64,000 bases of DNA from Rutstroemia sp. NJR-2017a BVV2 (taxonomy: Eukaryota; Ascomycota; Leotiomycetes; Helotiales; Rutstroemiaceae). This document shows, piece after piece, positions 12,338 through 22,690 of this stretch (position 1 is its first letter; every line of letters starts with the position of its first letter). Below the pieces are notes generated by a model, which worked only from the letters and a program-made list of their open reading frames with translations, searched no databases and was not told the origin of the DNA. The stretch is from positions 1 through 64,000 of the forward strand of contig NJPS01000033.1 of NCBI GenBank assembly GCA_002946415.1. Reading direction: 5' to 3'. The translations under genes were made by a program, and so were the position numbers.

Positions 12338-12516
12338 TTTTAATATATAAAATTTTATATTTAAAAATAATAATTATTTATTTATATATTATTATATTAT
12401 TAATTCTTTTTATAATTATTTTCAATAATAAATTTATAATAATATTATTATTTCTATTAGTTATTAATATTCGAGGTTCTAATTATTTTTATATAATTTA
12501 GAAAATAAAGATTATA
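12338..12516 (+). repeat. diverged solo fragment of the chromovirus LTR
   Basis: This stretch follows the 3' half of the chromovirus LTR: a TTTATATTTAA-like segment, then TCAATAATAAATTTATAAT, TATTCGAGGTTCTAA and TATATAATTTAGAAAATAA. It is more AT-rich and more diverged than either LTR of the full element, so it probably derives from an older insertion. No partner LTR lies nearby. Confidence 0.65.
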
Positions 12517-12791
12517 ATAATAATAATAAAATATAATTAAAATATATATAAATAATAATAATTTTTTATTTAATAAAAAAAAATAAAAATAAAAACAATA
12601 TATATATAATATATAATAAAATCTTTAATTATATATTAATAAAAGTTAATTTTATATTTCTTTTTTTCTAGAAAAATCAATGATAATAAAGTTTTTTCTA
12701 TTATTTGATATCTTGTTTTCAAAACCCCGCATAAACCCTAACTATTCTTCATGAAAAATTCTGAACCGGCAGACTCCCCAGACGCTTCAAG
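12517..12791. other. right edge of AT island and short promoter of the lyase gene
   Basis: Extreme AT content continues to about 12,720, then changes abruptly to normal composition near 12,725. That leaves only about 65 bp of normal sequence before the argininosuccinate lyase ATG, so its promoter must lie largely in AT-rich, RIP-affected DNA. Confidence 0.6.
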
Positions 12792-14412
12792 ATGGCTCAG
12801 ACGACTAAAAACGAGAACCCAATTCGACTATGGGGTGGCAGATTCACAGGAGAAATGGACCCTCTTATGAACCAGTACAATGAGAGTTTGTCCGTGGATC
12901 GTGTTTTCTATGCCCAGGACATTCGAGGCTCCATTGCCTACGCTAGGGCGAATGTCAAGACTGGGATTTTAACCCAGAACGAGTTTGAGAAAATAGAGGA
13001 GGGGCTTAAAGAAGTTCTCAAGGAATGGGAAGATGGCAAGTTCCAGCCAGCGCCGGGAGATGAAGGTAAGTCAGAGACATCTCATTACATGCACCTAGGA
13101 GCTTCTTTTTCTTCAATGTTCTCATATACAATGTCAAATTGCATCAACACAGTCTTCTAGGAGTGGAACCACGATCCAGTGTTATTCGTTTGGATTTCAT
13201 GTCTTTAAGACAAAAACTGAGGGCACAATAGACATCCACACCGCGAATGAGCGTCGACTCGGTGAGATTATTGGTACAAACGTGGCAGGGAAGCTCCATA
13301 CAGGTCGTAGCCGTAATGATCAAGTGGCGACCGACATGCGTTTATGGCTCCGTGATGAGCTGGATCTGATAGAGGAGTACCTGGTCGATCTTCTCAAAGT
13401 TATTACTCAACGTGCCGAGCAAGATATCGACTACATCATGCCCAGCTACACACATCTACAAAGGGCCCAGCCTGTTCGGTGGAGTCATTGGCTTCTCAGC
13501 TATGCTACTGCATTTCAATCTGACCTTGAGCGCCTGCGATTCACAAAGAAGAATGTCAATAAACTGCCTCTTGGCTGCGGTGCTGTCGCTGGTAATGCTT
13601 TTGGTATTGATCGGGTGCAGTTGGCAAAAGAACTAGGTTTCGACGGTCTGATTATGAACAGTATGTCCGCGGTTGGAGACAGAGACTTCGTTGTCGAGGT
13701 ACTACAATGTGCTTCTTCTATTGGTAGTCATTTGTCGCGATGGTCTGAGGATCTCATCATCTACAGCTCTTCCGAGTTTGGCTACATTAGGTTGGCAGAC
13801 GCATATACAACTGGCAGCTCTCTGATGCCGCAGAAGAAGAACAGCGACTCGCTTGAGCTACTGCGTGGCAAATCTGGGAGGATATTTGGCGCAATGGCCG
13901 GCTTGATGATGAGCATTAAAGGTATCCCATCGACGTATAACAAAGATTTACAGGAGAGCTTGCAGCCGATGTTGGATACTGTAAAGACCCTGAAAGACAG
14001 TCTCCAGATAGCTGGGAGAGCGCTGGCGACGGCAACCGTCTTTCCTGAAAAGATGCGTGCTGCATTAAGCCCTGACATGCTCGCAACAGATATTGCTGAA
14101 TACCTGGTTAGAAAAGGTAAGTTCGGGCACTTAGGTATAACTAATACGTTTGCTAATCTCAGCATAGGTGTTCCGTTCCGCGAGACACATCACTTGGCGG
14201 GCAGGATGGTTGCACTTGCAGAGGACGAGAAGAAGGGAATGGATGAACTTACTGTTGAACAATTCCAAGGTGTTGACAAGAGATTCGGCGACGATATATT
14301 AAGCGTCTTCGATTACGAGCGATCCGTAGAGCTGAAAGACGCCACAGGTGGGACCAGTCGTCGTGCGATTTTAGAGCAGCTTGAAGCACTAAAGAAGACA
14401 TTTGGTAATTAA
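12792..14412 (+). CDS. ARG4: argininosuccinate lyase
   Basis: The enzyme cleaves argininosuccinate to arginine and fumarate, the last step of arginine synthesis. It works as a cytosolic homotetramer of the fumarase/aspartase superfamily. Exons are 12792-13065, 13232-14116 and 14168-14412, giving 467 aa, the usual fungal length. Exon 1 starts [20 protein letters not shown], with the family's WGGRF N-terminus. [13 protein letters not shown] is present, and the signature [10 protein letters not shown] lies at residues 286-295 with the catalytic Ser loop. Intron 2 (51 bp) is in frame and stop-free, so the ORF reads through it. Splicing restores the conserved [12 protein letters not shown]. The gene sits directly beside the AT-rich island with no sign of RIP damage. 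Confidence 0.95.
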
Positions 14413-15154
14413 CAGCCCCTTAGTTATTGGCCTGGGTGAGCTATGAGTTTATGAATGTTGAAGGGCAATCTAGGGACACAAAATTGTCAGTGTCTCTGAA
14501 TGAACATGGGTTTTCGTCATAGCTACCCTCGTCCTCGCAGCTTGCGTACAACCAAGCGACAAATCCTCTTTAGGACTATCAATAAAAGTGCTTGCAAACC
14601 CGCCGATGCAGCCTCGGGAATGTGACGTTTTAGCGCAGCTGAGAACATAGTGCAGCTCGAGGAATGCGGTGCGATTAGCAGTAATATGGGGCAACGAGTA
14701 ATCAAGAAGCTACACCGCGTAGGCAATATTGCATCAATAGCAAAGCAAGCGGGCTTTTTCAATATCTACTTTCCCGCTACGGGAAAGAGACATGCAAGGC
14801 AATACCAAAGTCGAGAATTTCGCTTGTAAGCAGTATTTCTTAGCTAACTTCCGTCACATCGAAACAGACGGGCCAAATTTGACTCTTGTCTTTCCTTGCA
14901 CCGTCACCGTACCACCTGTTTCAATATTGCTTGCCCATCCAAGCCTGTCATTACGGCCGAGAGCCCGGGCAGATCGTCAACTCATGAGCAATCAAGTGGA
15001 TGATTGAGATGTACGCCTCGGGTTGGCAGCGGGATCACTACCGCATGAAGGTATGAAATTAAGCATTACTATTTACATACAGCTGGAATATCGATATTGA
15101 TATTCACGGTCCGTCATATGATAGACAACGCATATCAGCTCTAGAAAACGCAGT
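14413..15154. other. convergent intergenic region
   Basis: This is 3' flank between the lyase (+) and the carboxylesterase (-). Only short out-of-frame ORFs occur, with no recognisable protein, repeat or RNA. Confidence 0.5.
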
Positions 15155-17011
15155 TCACTGTTCCATTCGAACAGCCAGCGACTTCCAGAACAGGCATCTC
15201 TCGAGTTGATCATTTGGAATTATTTCCATGGCAGTCGAATTTGTCTGCAACACCAATCTCCTCAACGACGAACCGGCACCTGCACCCATACTCTCCCAAC
15301 GAGGTGCAGTTGAATCCTTGTACGGGTTTGGACTCAGTTCTTTCACGAAACTGATCCAGTACTGCATCACCACTGGTATTATCTTAGCATTATAGGTGCT
15401 GTAGCTAGAGGCGGGATTGTTATTCGTATTGCCGAGCCCGAAAACGGCTGGAAGTTCAAATGTATGAGGAACACCAATGCCACCAGCTACGTTCCGGGTG
15501 TCTAGTACATTGTATCGATAGTTCCAGACCTTATATGGATCGTTGTACTGGGCGAGCGCAAGTGACATGAAGATACCGGGACACGTGAAAGTTGTTTCGC
15601 CGTAGGCAGCTGATGCCGACGGGAAGTACGCTGCATGGTTTGGGAGTGCAGCCATAAGTGGATACTCAGCATTGATATCGTCAGTATCTGCGGATGTTAG
15701 TTGCGGGTAATTGTTCTTGAAAAACACGGCTAGATCGTTCGGTGTTGTGGCGTTCGCTGCAAAGGAAGCTCCCTCGTTGGTGTCATCTGTAAGTATGGTG
15801 AGCACGCATATAGAGAAAGCGTTCATGATGACAGACCTCCAAACATGACTGGTATATCCACAAATCGTCCCTGGTCGAAGAGATTATAAGGATAATCTCG
15901 AATGAAGTCACCATCAATACTAGGCGTGAAATAGAATAAAGGTGAGGCTACTTGTCCAGGATAAGGGGATGCCACATTTGCGGCTTGAAGAGTTGCGGTG
16001 CTCTGCGATCGCAAGCAGCCCATTGCCTCATCAGCTGATCCACCATATGTATACGAACAGCCGGTGGCATTTAGATAGCGGTCAAACTGCCACTCGAGTT
16101 CCGATACTTGGGGTTGAGTTGGGAAGAAGGGTGATTCACCTATAGCGCCCACGAAGAGACCATCATCTCTGCCACCGCTATAACTTGATTAGTTGTATAC
16201 TATAGAACTGTTGATCCAAAACATACTATGCAGTCATTTGAAGTGCTATTGAGCCACCACCAGCCGAGACTCCGTGAATTACAACATGATCTGGATCACC
16301 TCCAAACTGCTCCTACAATCAGCGCATGCTTAAAACGTGGAGTATGTTCCACAAACCTGTGCTATATGCTGTTGTACCCAATGTAACAACATCCTCTGGT
16401 CGAGTAACCCCGCGTTCAAGTCCCCATTCTCCCTCACCTTCTCGCTCGACAAAAACCCAAATGCGCCAACCCTGTAATTAAAGTTGACAAAGACGATACT
16501 ATGACCAGACTTGTCGACTACGGTCGAGCCGTTAAAGTTAGCATTTGAATTACTAACATAGCCACCGCCTTGAATGAAAACCCAAACAGGTAGTTTTGAA
16601 GCTGGCGTGGCTGCGCTTGGTGCCCAGACGTTGACGAAAAGGCAATCTTCTGATTGCGAGGAGGGCAAACCAGCATTCGTGCCGAGGCAGATTGGTTTGA
16701 ACTGGGACGACGTAAGTTATGGATTCCTGTTTCACCAAAGAGACAGATACAATACGTACTGCCTGTGCAATCAGGGTGGTATTGGTATTCTGGGGTGGTT
16801 GTGGAGCTCTGAACCGATTCTGACCGAGCGGAGGTGAGGCATATCGCATACCCAGATATTGGCTAATACCAGAGCTTAACAGAGTGCCCTGATATCTAGA
16901 GTAGCCAAGATCAACAGTCGAATTAGGCTGAGTATTTCTCGCATCTAGGAAAGGCAGCGCGAGGGAAGTTGTAAGAGCGCAACCGACCAAGACTAAGGTG
17001 AGGAGGAACAT
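15155..17011 (-). CDS. secreted type-B carboxylesterase/lipase
   Basis: An alpha/beta-hydrolase of the cholinesterase-like carboxylesterase type-B family, expected to hydrolyse esters outside the cell. Exons are 17011-16760, 16701-16357, 16312-16227, 16183-15837 and 15786-15155, giving 553 aa. I chose the ATG giving MFLLTLVLVGCALTTSLALP, a clear signal peptide, over an upstream in-frame ATG. The catalytic triad is visible: Ser215 in GVSAGG, Glu348 in DDTNEGASF and His451 in GVPHTFELP. The SEDCLFVNVWAP motif and the oxyanion loop (FIQGGGY) are present. Introns 2 and 3 are only 44 and 43 bp, near the lower limit for fungi. The substrate cannot be told. Confidence 0.9.
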
Positions 17012-18796
17012 CTGGTTGGTAGTTTGACGTGGAAAAGATTTGTTGAGGTTAAAATCCATGAATAAGAGGGAGTGGTAGGAGAAGATATACATAGATTCCA
17101 CCAAGATGACTGAGCGGGCAGTCTAGATGGGAGATCGGATGTAACTATGCAGCGGGGAAGAGATGAGATGCTGGAAAAGGCATAGAATGTGAAGGAAGAT
17201 TGGGAAAAGGAACGCAGATCATGCAGGCCACGACCGTCCTGCCACCTACTTCGCCGCTCATTTTCGTGCTTGATCTTGACTTCCGGAGGAAAGCAAAGTC
17301 GGCCCAAGACCTACATCGAGGGCCTCGGTGTCGTTTAGACTGAAGCGAACCTAATCAACTACATCCGGGCAAGAAGATATGGCCATCGGAAGCCATTCCA
17401 ACCCCGGTGCCTCTTATTCTATATCCCGTAGCCGCACTTGGATCCCCACGACAAACATGCAGTCGGATGATCAGAATATCTGCGGTATTCCACATGCAGT
17501 ATGCCATGCAAGAAGACGCAGCTCGGGGAAAAGAAGGAGCGAGCGTGGAAACGGCCGGACCAAGATTCATGGAAAAGCGACCATCCGACTGCCATGCATA
17601 CATGACTGCGATCTACTGTGCCGATCGGGACTGTAGGCTGTGGGGGACACAATACTAGTTATGCATAGTCGTTGCGGGGTAGCACGCACAGCACTTGTAA
17701 GACTTACTCACATCCGCAACGCACCACGGCACTAAGGTTAACCTTCCGACTGATGCTGCCATCATATTTAGCCGGTGCAGTGACGAACCGACTGGGAGAG
17801 GGTTTTCGGGTTAATGGGGGCCTGGCCAAAAGACCTCTCTACCTTGGTCTTGCACTTACCGTAGACGGTTGTAATTGTATCCCGGAGAATCTTGGGCCTC
17901 CAATCCGTTCGTCGTTCTTTTGCAGTGACGTCCGACGTTTCTTTTGTCCCACGGAAGTGTCTTTCGATCGCACGAAGCTGACGGTCGTCAATCAACTAGC
18001 GCTCTTTTCATGCTATGTCAAATACGTACTCTAGCAAGCTAGAACTGGAGACCATCCTACTTGGAGGCGGGTTAGACACCGAAGCCGGACAAAGTACAAA
18101 GTGCCATTCATCGCAACACGGCCACTTATGCATTGGTATCCTCCCGTGCCTCCTTAAATTCAACGCAGCAATACTAGATTATCCCAACTTTTCGTCAACC
18201 CATTCTTTTTTCCAGCTACTGTAGCGTCAGGCGAACTGCACTGTTACCACCGAGACTATCTATTTGACAGGAATATGAAGAATTAACGACAATCGGCCCG
18301 TAAGTCATAGAAGTAACGAATATACATGTATCCGCCTTCACGATGGTCATACAACCGGGCATCTACTTATCACCCGACTAACATCGACAACAATAGCATA
18401 CAAAGGTGGCGATATTTCCAACCAAAAGGTGCATGTGAAGGGCTACCAATTCCTTTCAACGAGCTTGAATGGGAGCTTGAATGGGAGCTTGAATGGGAGC
18501 TTGAACGGCTAAACACAATAGTTGAGGCCCAGCCGGTCCATCGTTGCTTGACAGATATTTATAAGGCTTGTTGATGATAGAAACAGCACCGACCGATCTC
18601 TTCAGCCCAGTCGCGGGGCTAGAGTTCCCGGTGGCTTGATATGTGAGCCACAAATTCGCTCCAACTAGCTGCGGACGCGTGGAAAGCAGATGAAGCTACC
18701 TCGGAAAAGCTCACAGATTCACGAATGACAATACTAAGATTGATGTTTATGTACTAATCTGTCCGACATTTGACGGGTTTCCAGACATTGCCTCCC
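17012..18796. other. intergenic region with a 12-bp minisatellite
   Basis: No credible gene is seen. The short overlapping ORFs have no family resemblance. At about 18462-18510 a 12-bp unit (GAGCTTGAATGG) is repeated about four times. The left end presumably holds the carboxylesterase promoter and the right end the GST 3' region. Confidence 0.5.
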
Positions 18797-19783
18797 TTAA
18801 GGAGAAGCATACTTGTAGCCATACTGCTCCTTGGCCTTGTTACCCAACTCCTTCAGTTTGTCCTCATTTTCTTTAAATTCCGGTTCTTCCCTCAATCGTC
18901 GTTGATATGGACCATTTGTGATCTTGCTCTCGCTAGGAATTGCCGTTCCTTTTTTGACAGCTGGTCTATCATCAATTCTCTTCCACCACTTCTCCAGATT
19001 TGGGAATTGGGTCAAGTCAACACCTGCGAAGTAGGCGGCATTAACCCAGCTGAAGCTAGCGATGTCTGCAATACTGTATTTTCCCTTGCCAGGTCCAACG
19101 AGGTAGTCTCTGTCTTTCAGCTGGTTGTCAAGGATCCCGTATAATCTTTCTGACTCTCCAACATAGCGTTGGGTAGGATACGGGATACGTTCTTTGGCAA
19201 GTCTGTAGAAATGGTTCGCCTGAGATTCCTTTAGTACAATCCTTACAAGATACAATATCCAATTCTCACCTGACCCTGCATTGGTCCCAAACCACCGTGT
19301 CTACTCAAAATATCAGTAACTGTAACCGGAAAATATGAGAACGTGGACTTACTGCCACGCAATCCATTGTTCAGCACGGCTAACATCATCGGGATCGGTA
19401 AAGCTAAACTTATGCTCTGGATCGTAATGACGGGTCATGTATGCTAAGATGGCTGCTCCCTCGAAAACAGCGAAGTCGTTGCGGTCATGATCAACTAGAG
19501 CCGGAATGCGACCATTCGGGCAAATCTTGGTGAACCATGGCTCCTTTTGGATATTCTCCATGATGTTGATACTCTGATAGACATAATCCTTCCCATAAGC
19601 TTCCTTCAGTTCCTCAAGAAGAATAGTAGCTTTATGACCATTTGGAGTGCCAAAAGTCAGAAGCTCAATGCCGGATTTGGCGATCAAGCCCGAAGGTCTT
19701 TCCGAGGACGACATTGTTCGGGTGGTTGTATTGACGAAATGTCTTGAGGTTTGAAACAGTCTATTTAGAGGTGATCTGAACAT
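18797..19783 (-). CDS. glutathione S-transferase, Ure2/GstB-like
   Basis: A soluble GST expected to conjugate or reduce substrates with glutathione. Exons are 19783-19353, 19300-19270 and 19219-18797, giving 294 aa from the chosen ATG. The thioredoxin-like N domain reads ELLTFGTPNGHKATILLEEL, with NPxGxxP-type NGRIPALVDH and the FEGAAILAY glutathione-binding segment. The alpha-helical C domain includes YSIADIASFSWV. Two start codons are plausible: 19783 (MFRSPLNRLFQTSRHF, a mitochondrial-type presequence) and 19714 (MSSSERPSG, cytosolic, 271 aa). A further upstream ATG at 19852 lies in a pyrimidine-rich leader and is unlikely. Exon 2 is only 31 bp. Confidence 0.88.
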
Positions 19784-20706
19784 GGAGATCGAGGCCAGAG
19801 GAAGGGAAGGAGAGGGGAGAGGGGGGAGGGGGGAGGGGAGTGAAGTCAACAAATAGTGAAATCTACAAGGCAGAAGAATATAGGAACAACATTGGGAACT
19901 AGAAATACATCAAATTACAGGAGACGAAGACTTGAGGTTGAACTCGATGAAGCATTGTCTCTTCGATGGAACGACTATGCTTATGAATCGATAAGAAGAA
20001 GTGGCTCCAAAGCATCATCGTCATCATCATCAATCATATCACGATGTTCGCGTAGTTTTCCCGAATTGGCCAGTTGAAAAGCCATAATTGAAGTATAAGA
20101 TCCATGTAAAATCAACGAGTGGCAGTTCAAGTGCTTACAACAGCTTTAGCAAAGTAGGGCAGAGCAGCTGAGACTCGGAGGATTCAACTCAATCAACCAT
20201 CGATAATCGACAATCGACAATCCACAATCGACAATCCACAATCCAGTTCGTCGGCCGAAGCGACCGCACGGCGCACGCAAAGCGGACAGTAGTGAGTGGG
20301 CTTCGGACCATCTTACGCATCTATCTCCGAGGCAGACCAGACACAGCTCTTCGACCGGCCAAATGTTCCCCCAGTGCAAGGTTCCTACATGAACCATCCA
20401 GACCTCGAGTCTGGCGGACTGACGAATAGCTCCGCAATAGCTGGCACAATCAATCGCATTCGCATACAAGTGCAAGTATTGGATTTTCCATGCCCGTCCC
20501 ACCTTAGCTGTATGGTAAGTTGCTAAGTTGCTAAGTTGCTAAGTTGTCAAGTTTGACGTGAGGAGGTAAGGTTAGCTCGTGTGTCTATCTCCATATCTTA
20601 CCTCCGGGACAAAGCCCTCGGATTCAATTGGTATCTACGAAAGTATCTTGTTCCCAATTTCACATAAATCCTTGCTCCCGTCCGTGGTTTCCTTTGTTCT
20701 TTCTCA
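19784..20706. other. divergent promoter region with short tandem repeats
   Basis: This region lies between the GST (-) and the NAPE-PLD-like gene (+). It contains a strong purine tract at 19800-19842 (the CT-rich GST leader), a ~7-bp repeat of ACAATCG/ACAATCC type near 20200-20245, and a 9-bp repeat (TAAGTTGCT) near 20515-20546. No gene is recognised. Confidence 0.5.
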
Positions 20707-22182
20707 ATGCGCTCACTCTTTCGTTCATTTTTACGGTATCGTCCATGTCACCCGTCGGCACTTAGAGGTACAGTAGGTACATCGAGAAAAATGTCCGGAA
20801 TGGCTTCTGCTGCTTTGTATGCAGCTACAATAACAACTTCGACAACAGCTGGTGTTGTGCCAGAAGACTCCAAAGCTAAGAAACATCATTTGAAAGATGG
20901 AAAGGGCTTCACAAACCCTTGGGATTCATGGATTGAGAAATCTGTACCAGGAATGTTTGTGGATATATTTCGGTACGTAATTGCGAGACAGCAACAGTAT
21001 CCAAGGAAAAACCAGCCATATACCAGAATAACATGCTAACCCTAAGCCTGCAGCGCAAAACTGAGAGGAGATTTCGGAAATCCCGACACCATCTCTCCTA
21101 CCGTCCCAATTGTTACGCCCGCCTTTCTCTCCACACGAACCTCTTCCTCCTCCCTCCGCGCAACCTGGCTCGGCCACGCCTGTTACTACGTCGAATACCC
21201 CTCCGGCCTGCGCGTCCTCTTCGATCCCGTCTTCGAAGACCGCTGTAGTCCCTTCTCCTTTCTCGGCCCCAAACGCTACACGCCCACACCCTGCAAACTA
21301 CACCATATCCCCATCGTTGACCTAGTTGTCATATCCCACAGCCACTATGATCATCTCTCCCACCCGACCGTCCTCGAGCTCCACAAAAAACATCCCAATG
21401 TGCAATTCCTCGTGGGCCTGGGTCTCAAGAAATGGTTCAACGACTGCGGGATAGAGAATGTGGTAGAAATGGACTGGTGGAACGATATCGACGTCACACT
21501 TTCCCCCGTCACTGGGGAAAAACGCGTATCTTCCAGCTCGTCGAGGTCTTCAACCCCACCACGCAGCGACGCAACATCCGCCATTAGCGCACGGGTATCC
21601 TGTCTCCCCTCACAACACACATCCGCGCGCACCGCATTCGACAAAGGCTGCACACTTTGGTGTTCGTGGGCTATTGAATCCGGCGGGAAGAAAGTCTGGT
21701 TTGGAGGAGACACGGGATATCGCGCAGTTCCCGAGCTACCAAAAGGCGTAGATGATTATGGACCAGATTATCAACATCTTCCCGTATGTCCAGCATTCAA
21801 GGAGATTGGAGAGTTGCGAGGACCGTTTGATTTAGGGTTAATTCCTATCGGAGCTTATGGTAAGCCATGCCTGTCCCTCACAAGCTCTTGAGTTTTACTT
21901 TTTCATCACTATTTTCCAAGCTGCTCATACTAATGCAACTTCTTCTTCACAGATCCAAGACATATCATGTCCCCCATGCACGCAAACCCATACGATAGCG
22001 TCAACATCTTCCTCGAGACAAAGTGCAAGAGAGCAATGGGTATTCATTGGGGCACGTGGGTTTTGACACCTGAAGCCGTAATGGAGCCGCCTCAAATATT
22101 GAAGAAAGCATTGGCGTGGAAGGGCCTACCAGAGACTGGTCTATTTGACGTTTGCGACATTGGAGAAAGTAGAGAGTTTTAG
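20707..22182 (+). CDS. NAPE-hydrolysing phospholipase D-like metallo-beta-lactamase fold protein (Fmp30-like)
   Basis: Related to N-acyl-phosphatidylethanolamine phospholipase D and yeast mitochondrial Fmp30. Exons are 20707-20972, 21054-21859 and 21953-22182, giving 433 aa. The zinc-binding signature HSHYDH lies at residues 184-189. Further metal-ligand segments are [12 protein letters not shown] and [32 protein letters not shown] and [20 protein letters not shown] are typical of this clade. The N-terminus ([12 protein letters not shown]) looks like a mitochondrial presequence, and a second ATG lies at 20791. A Ser-rich stretch at about residues 240-265 interrupts the usual sequence before RVSCLP. 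The hydrolase fold is certain. The exact lipid substrate is inferred from the family. Confidence 0.9.
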
Positions 22183-22690
22183 GATATCTATGTTATATAT
22201 GGCGTTTTAGACACTAGAGAACTAAAGCCGAAATCTCATCGAGTTCAGGGATATTTGTATGTATATAGTGCAGTCACAGCTGGAAACCAAATTAAACAGA
22301 AATTAATCAAATATCATGTTGCAATAAAAACCATCATTAATTCCTATGAAGTACATGTCGTCTCGATGAAGTCATAAATACGTCTGATTCCCCGCCCCCA
22401 AACCTTCGAAAAAATATTCCATGTTCGCGCATACAGCGAAAGAGGACAACATGCTTTTGGAATAAAAACAAAAAAATAGAACACGTTTGAAAAGAGCCAG
22501 TTTGAGAAATCCTTGTATTCACACCATAACCTCGCGTGGAAGATGTGGAGACTTTACCTGCAAACGCCCCTTGGCTAATTCACTGAGTATCATCGACAGA
22601 GCATATCATATCCCACCCGTAGTCATTAGAATCTATGTTATGTGAGCGGAATCCAAAAGGTCACTGCGCGAACCTATTTGGAAGGATGAT
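22183..22690. other. convergent intergenic region
   Basis: This is the shared 3' flank of the NAPE-PLD-like gene and the SR-protein gene. Nothing recognisable is encoded. Confidence 0.5.

Noticed and set aside
13782..14165. Minus-strand 127-codon ORF within the lyase gene
   Set aside because: Antisense shadow of a conserved coding exon.
17355..18034. Cluster of overlapping ORFs of 70-120 codons on both strands
   Set aside because: None resembles a known protein, they shadow one another, and no plausible exon chain was found.
19784..19852. Upstream in-frame start for the GST (MLTSLPSPLPP)
   Set aside because: The stretch is a pyrimidine-rich tract typical of fungal leaders. The protein encoded is simple Pro/Ser/Leu sequence.
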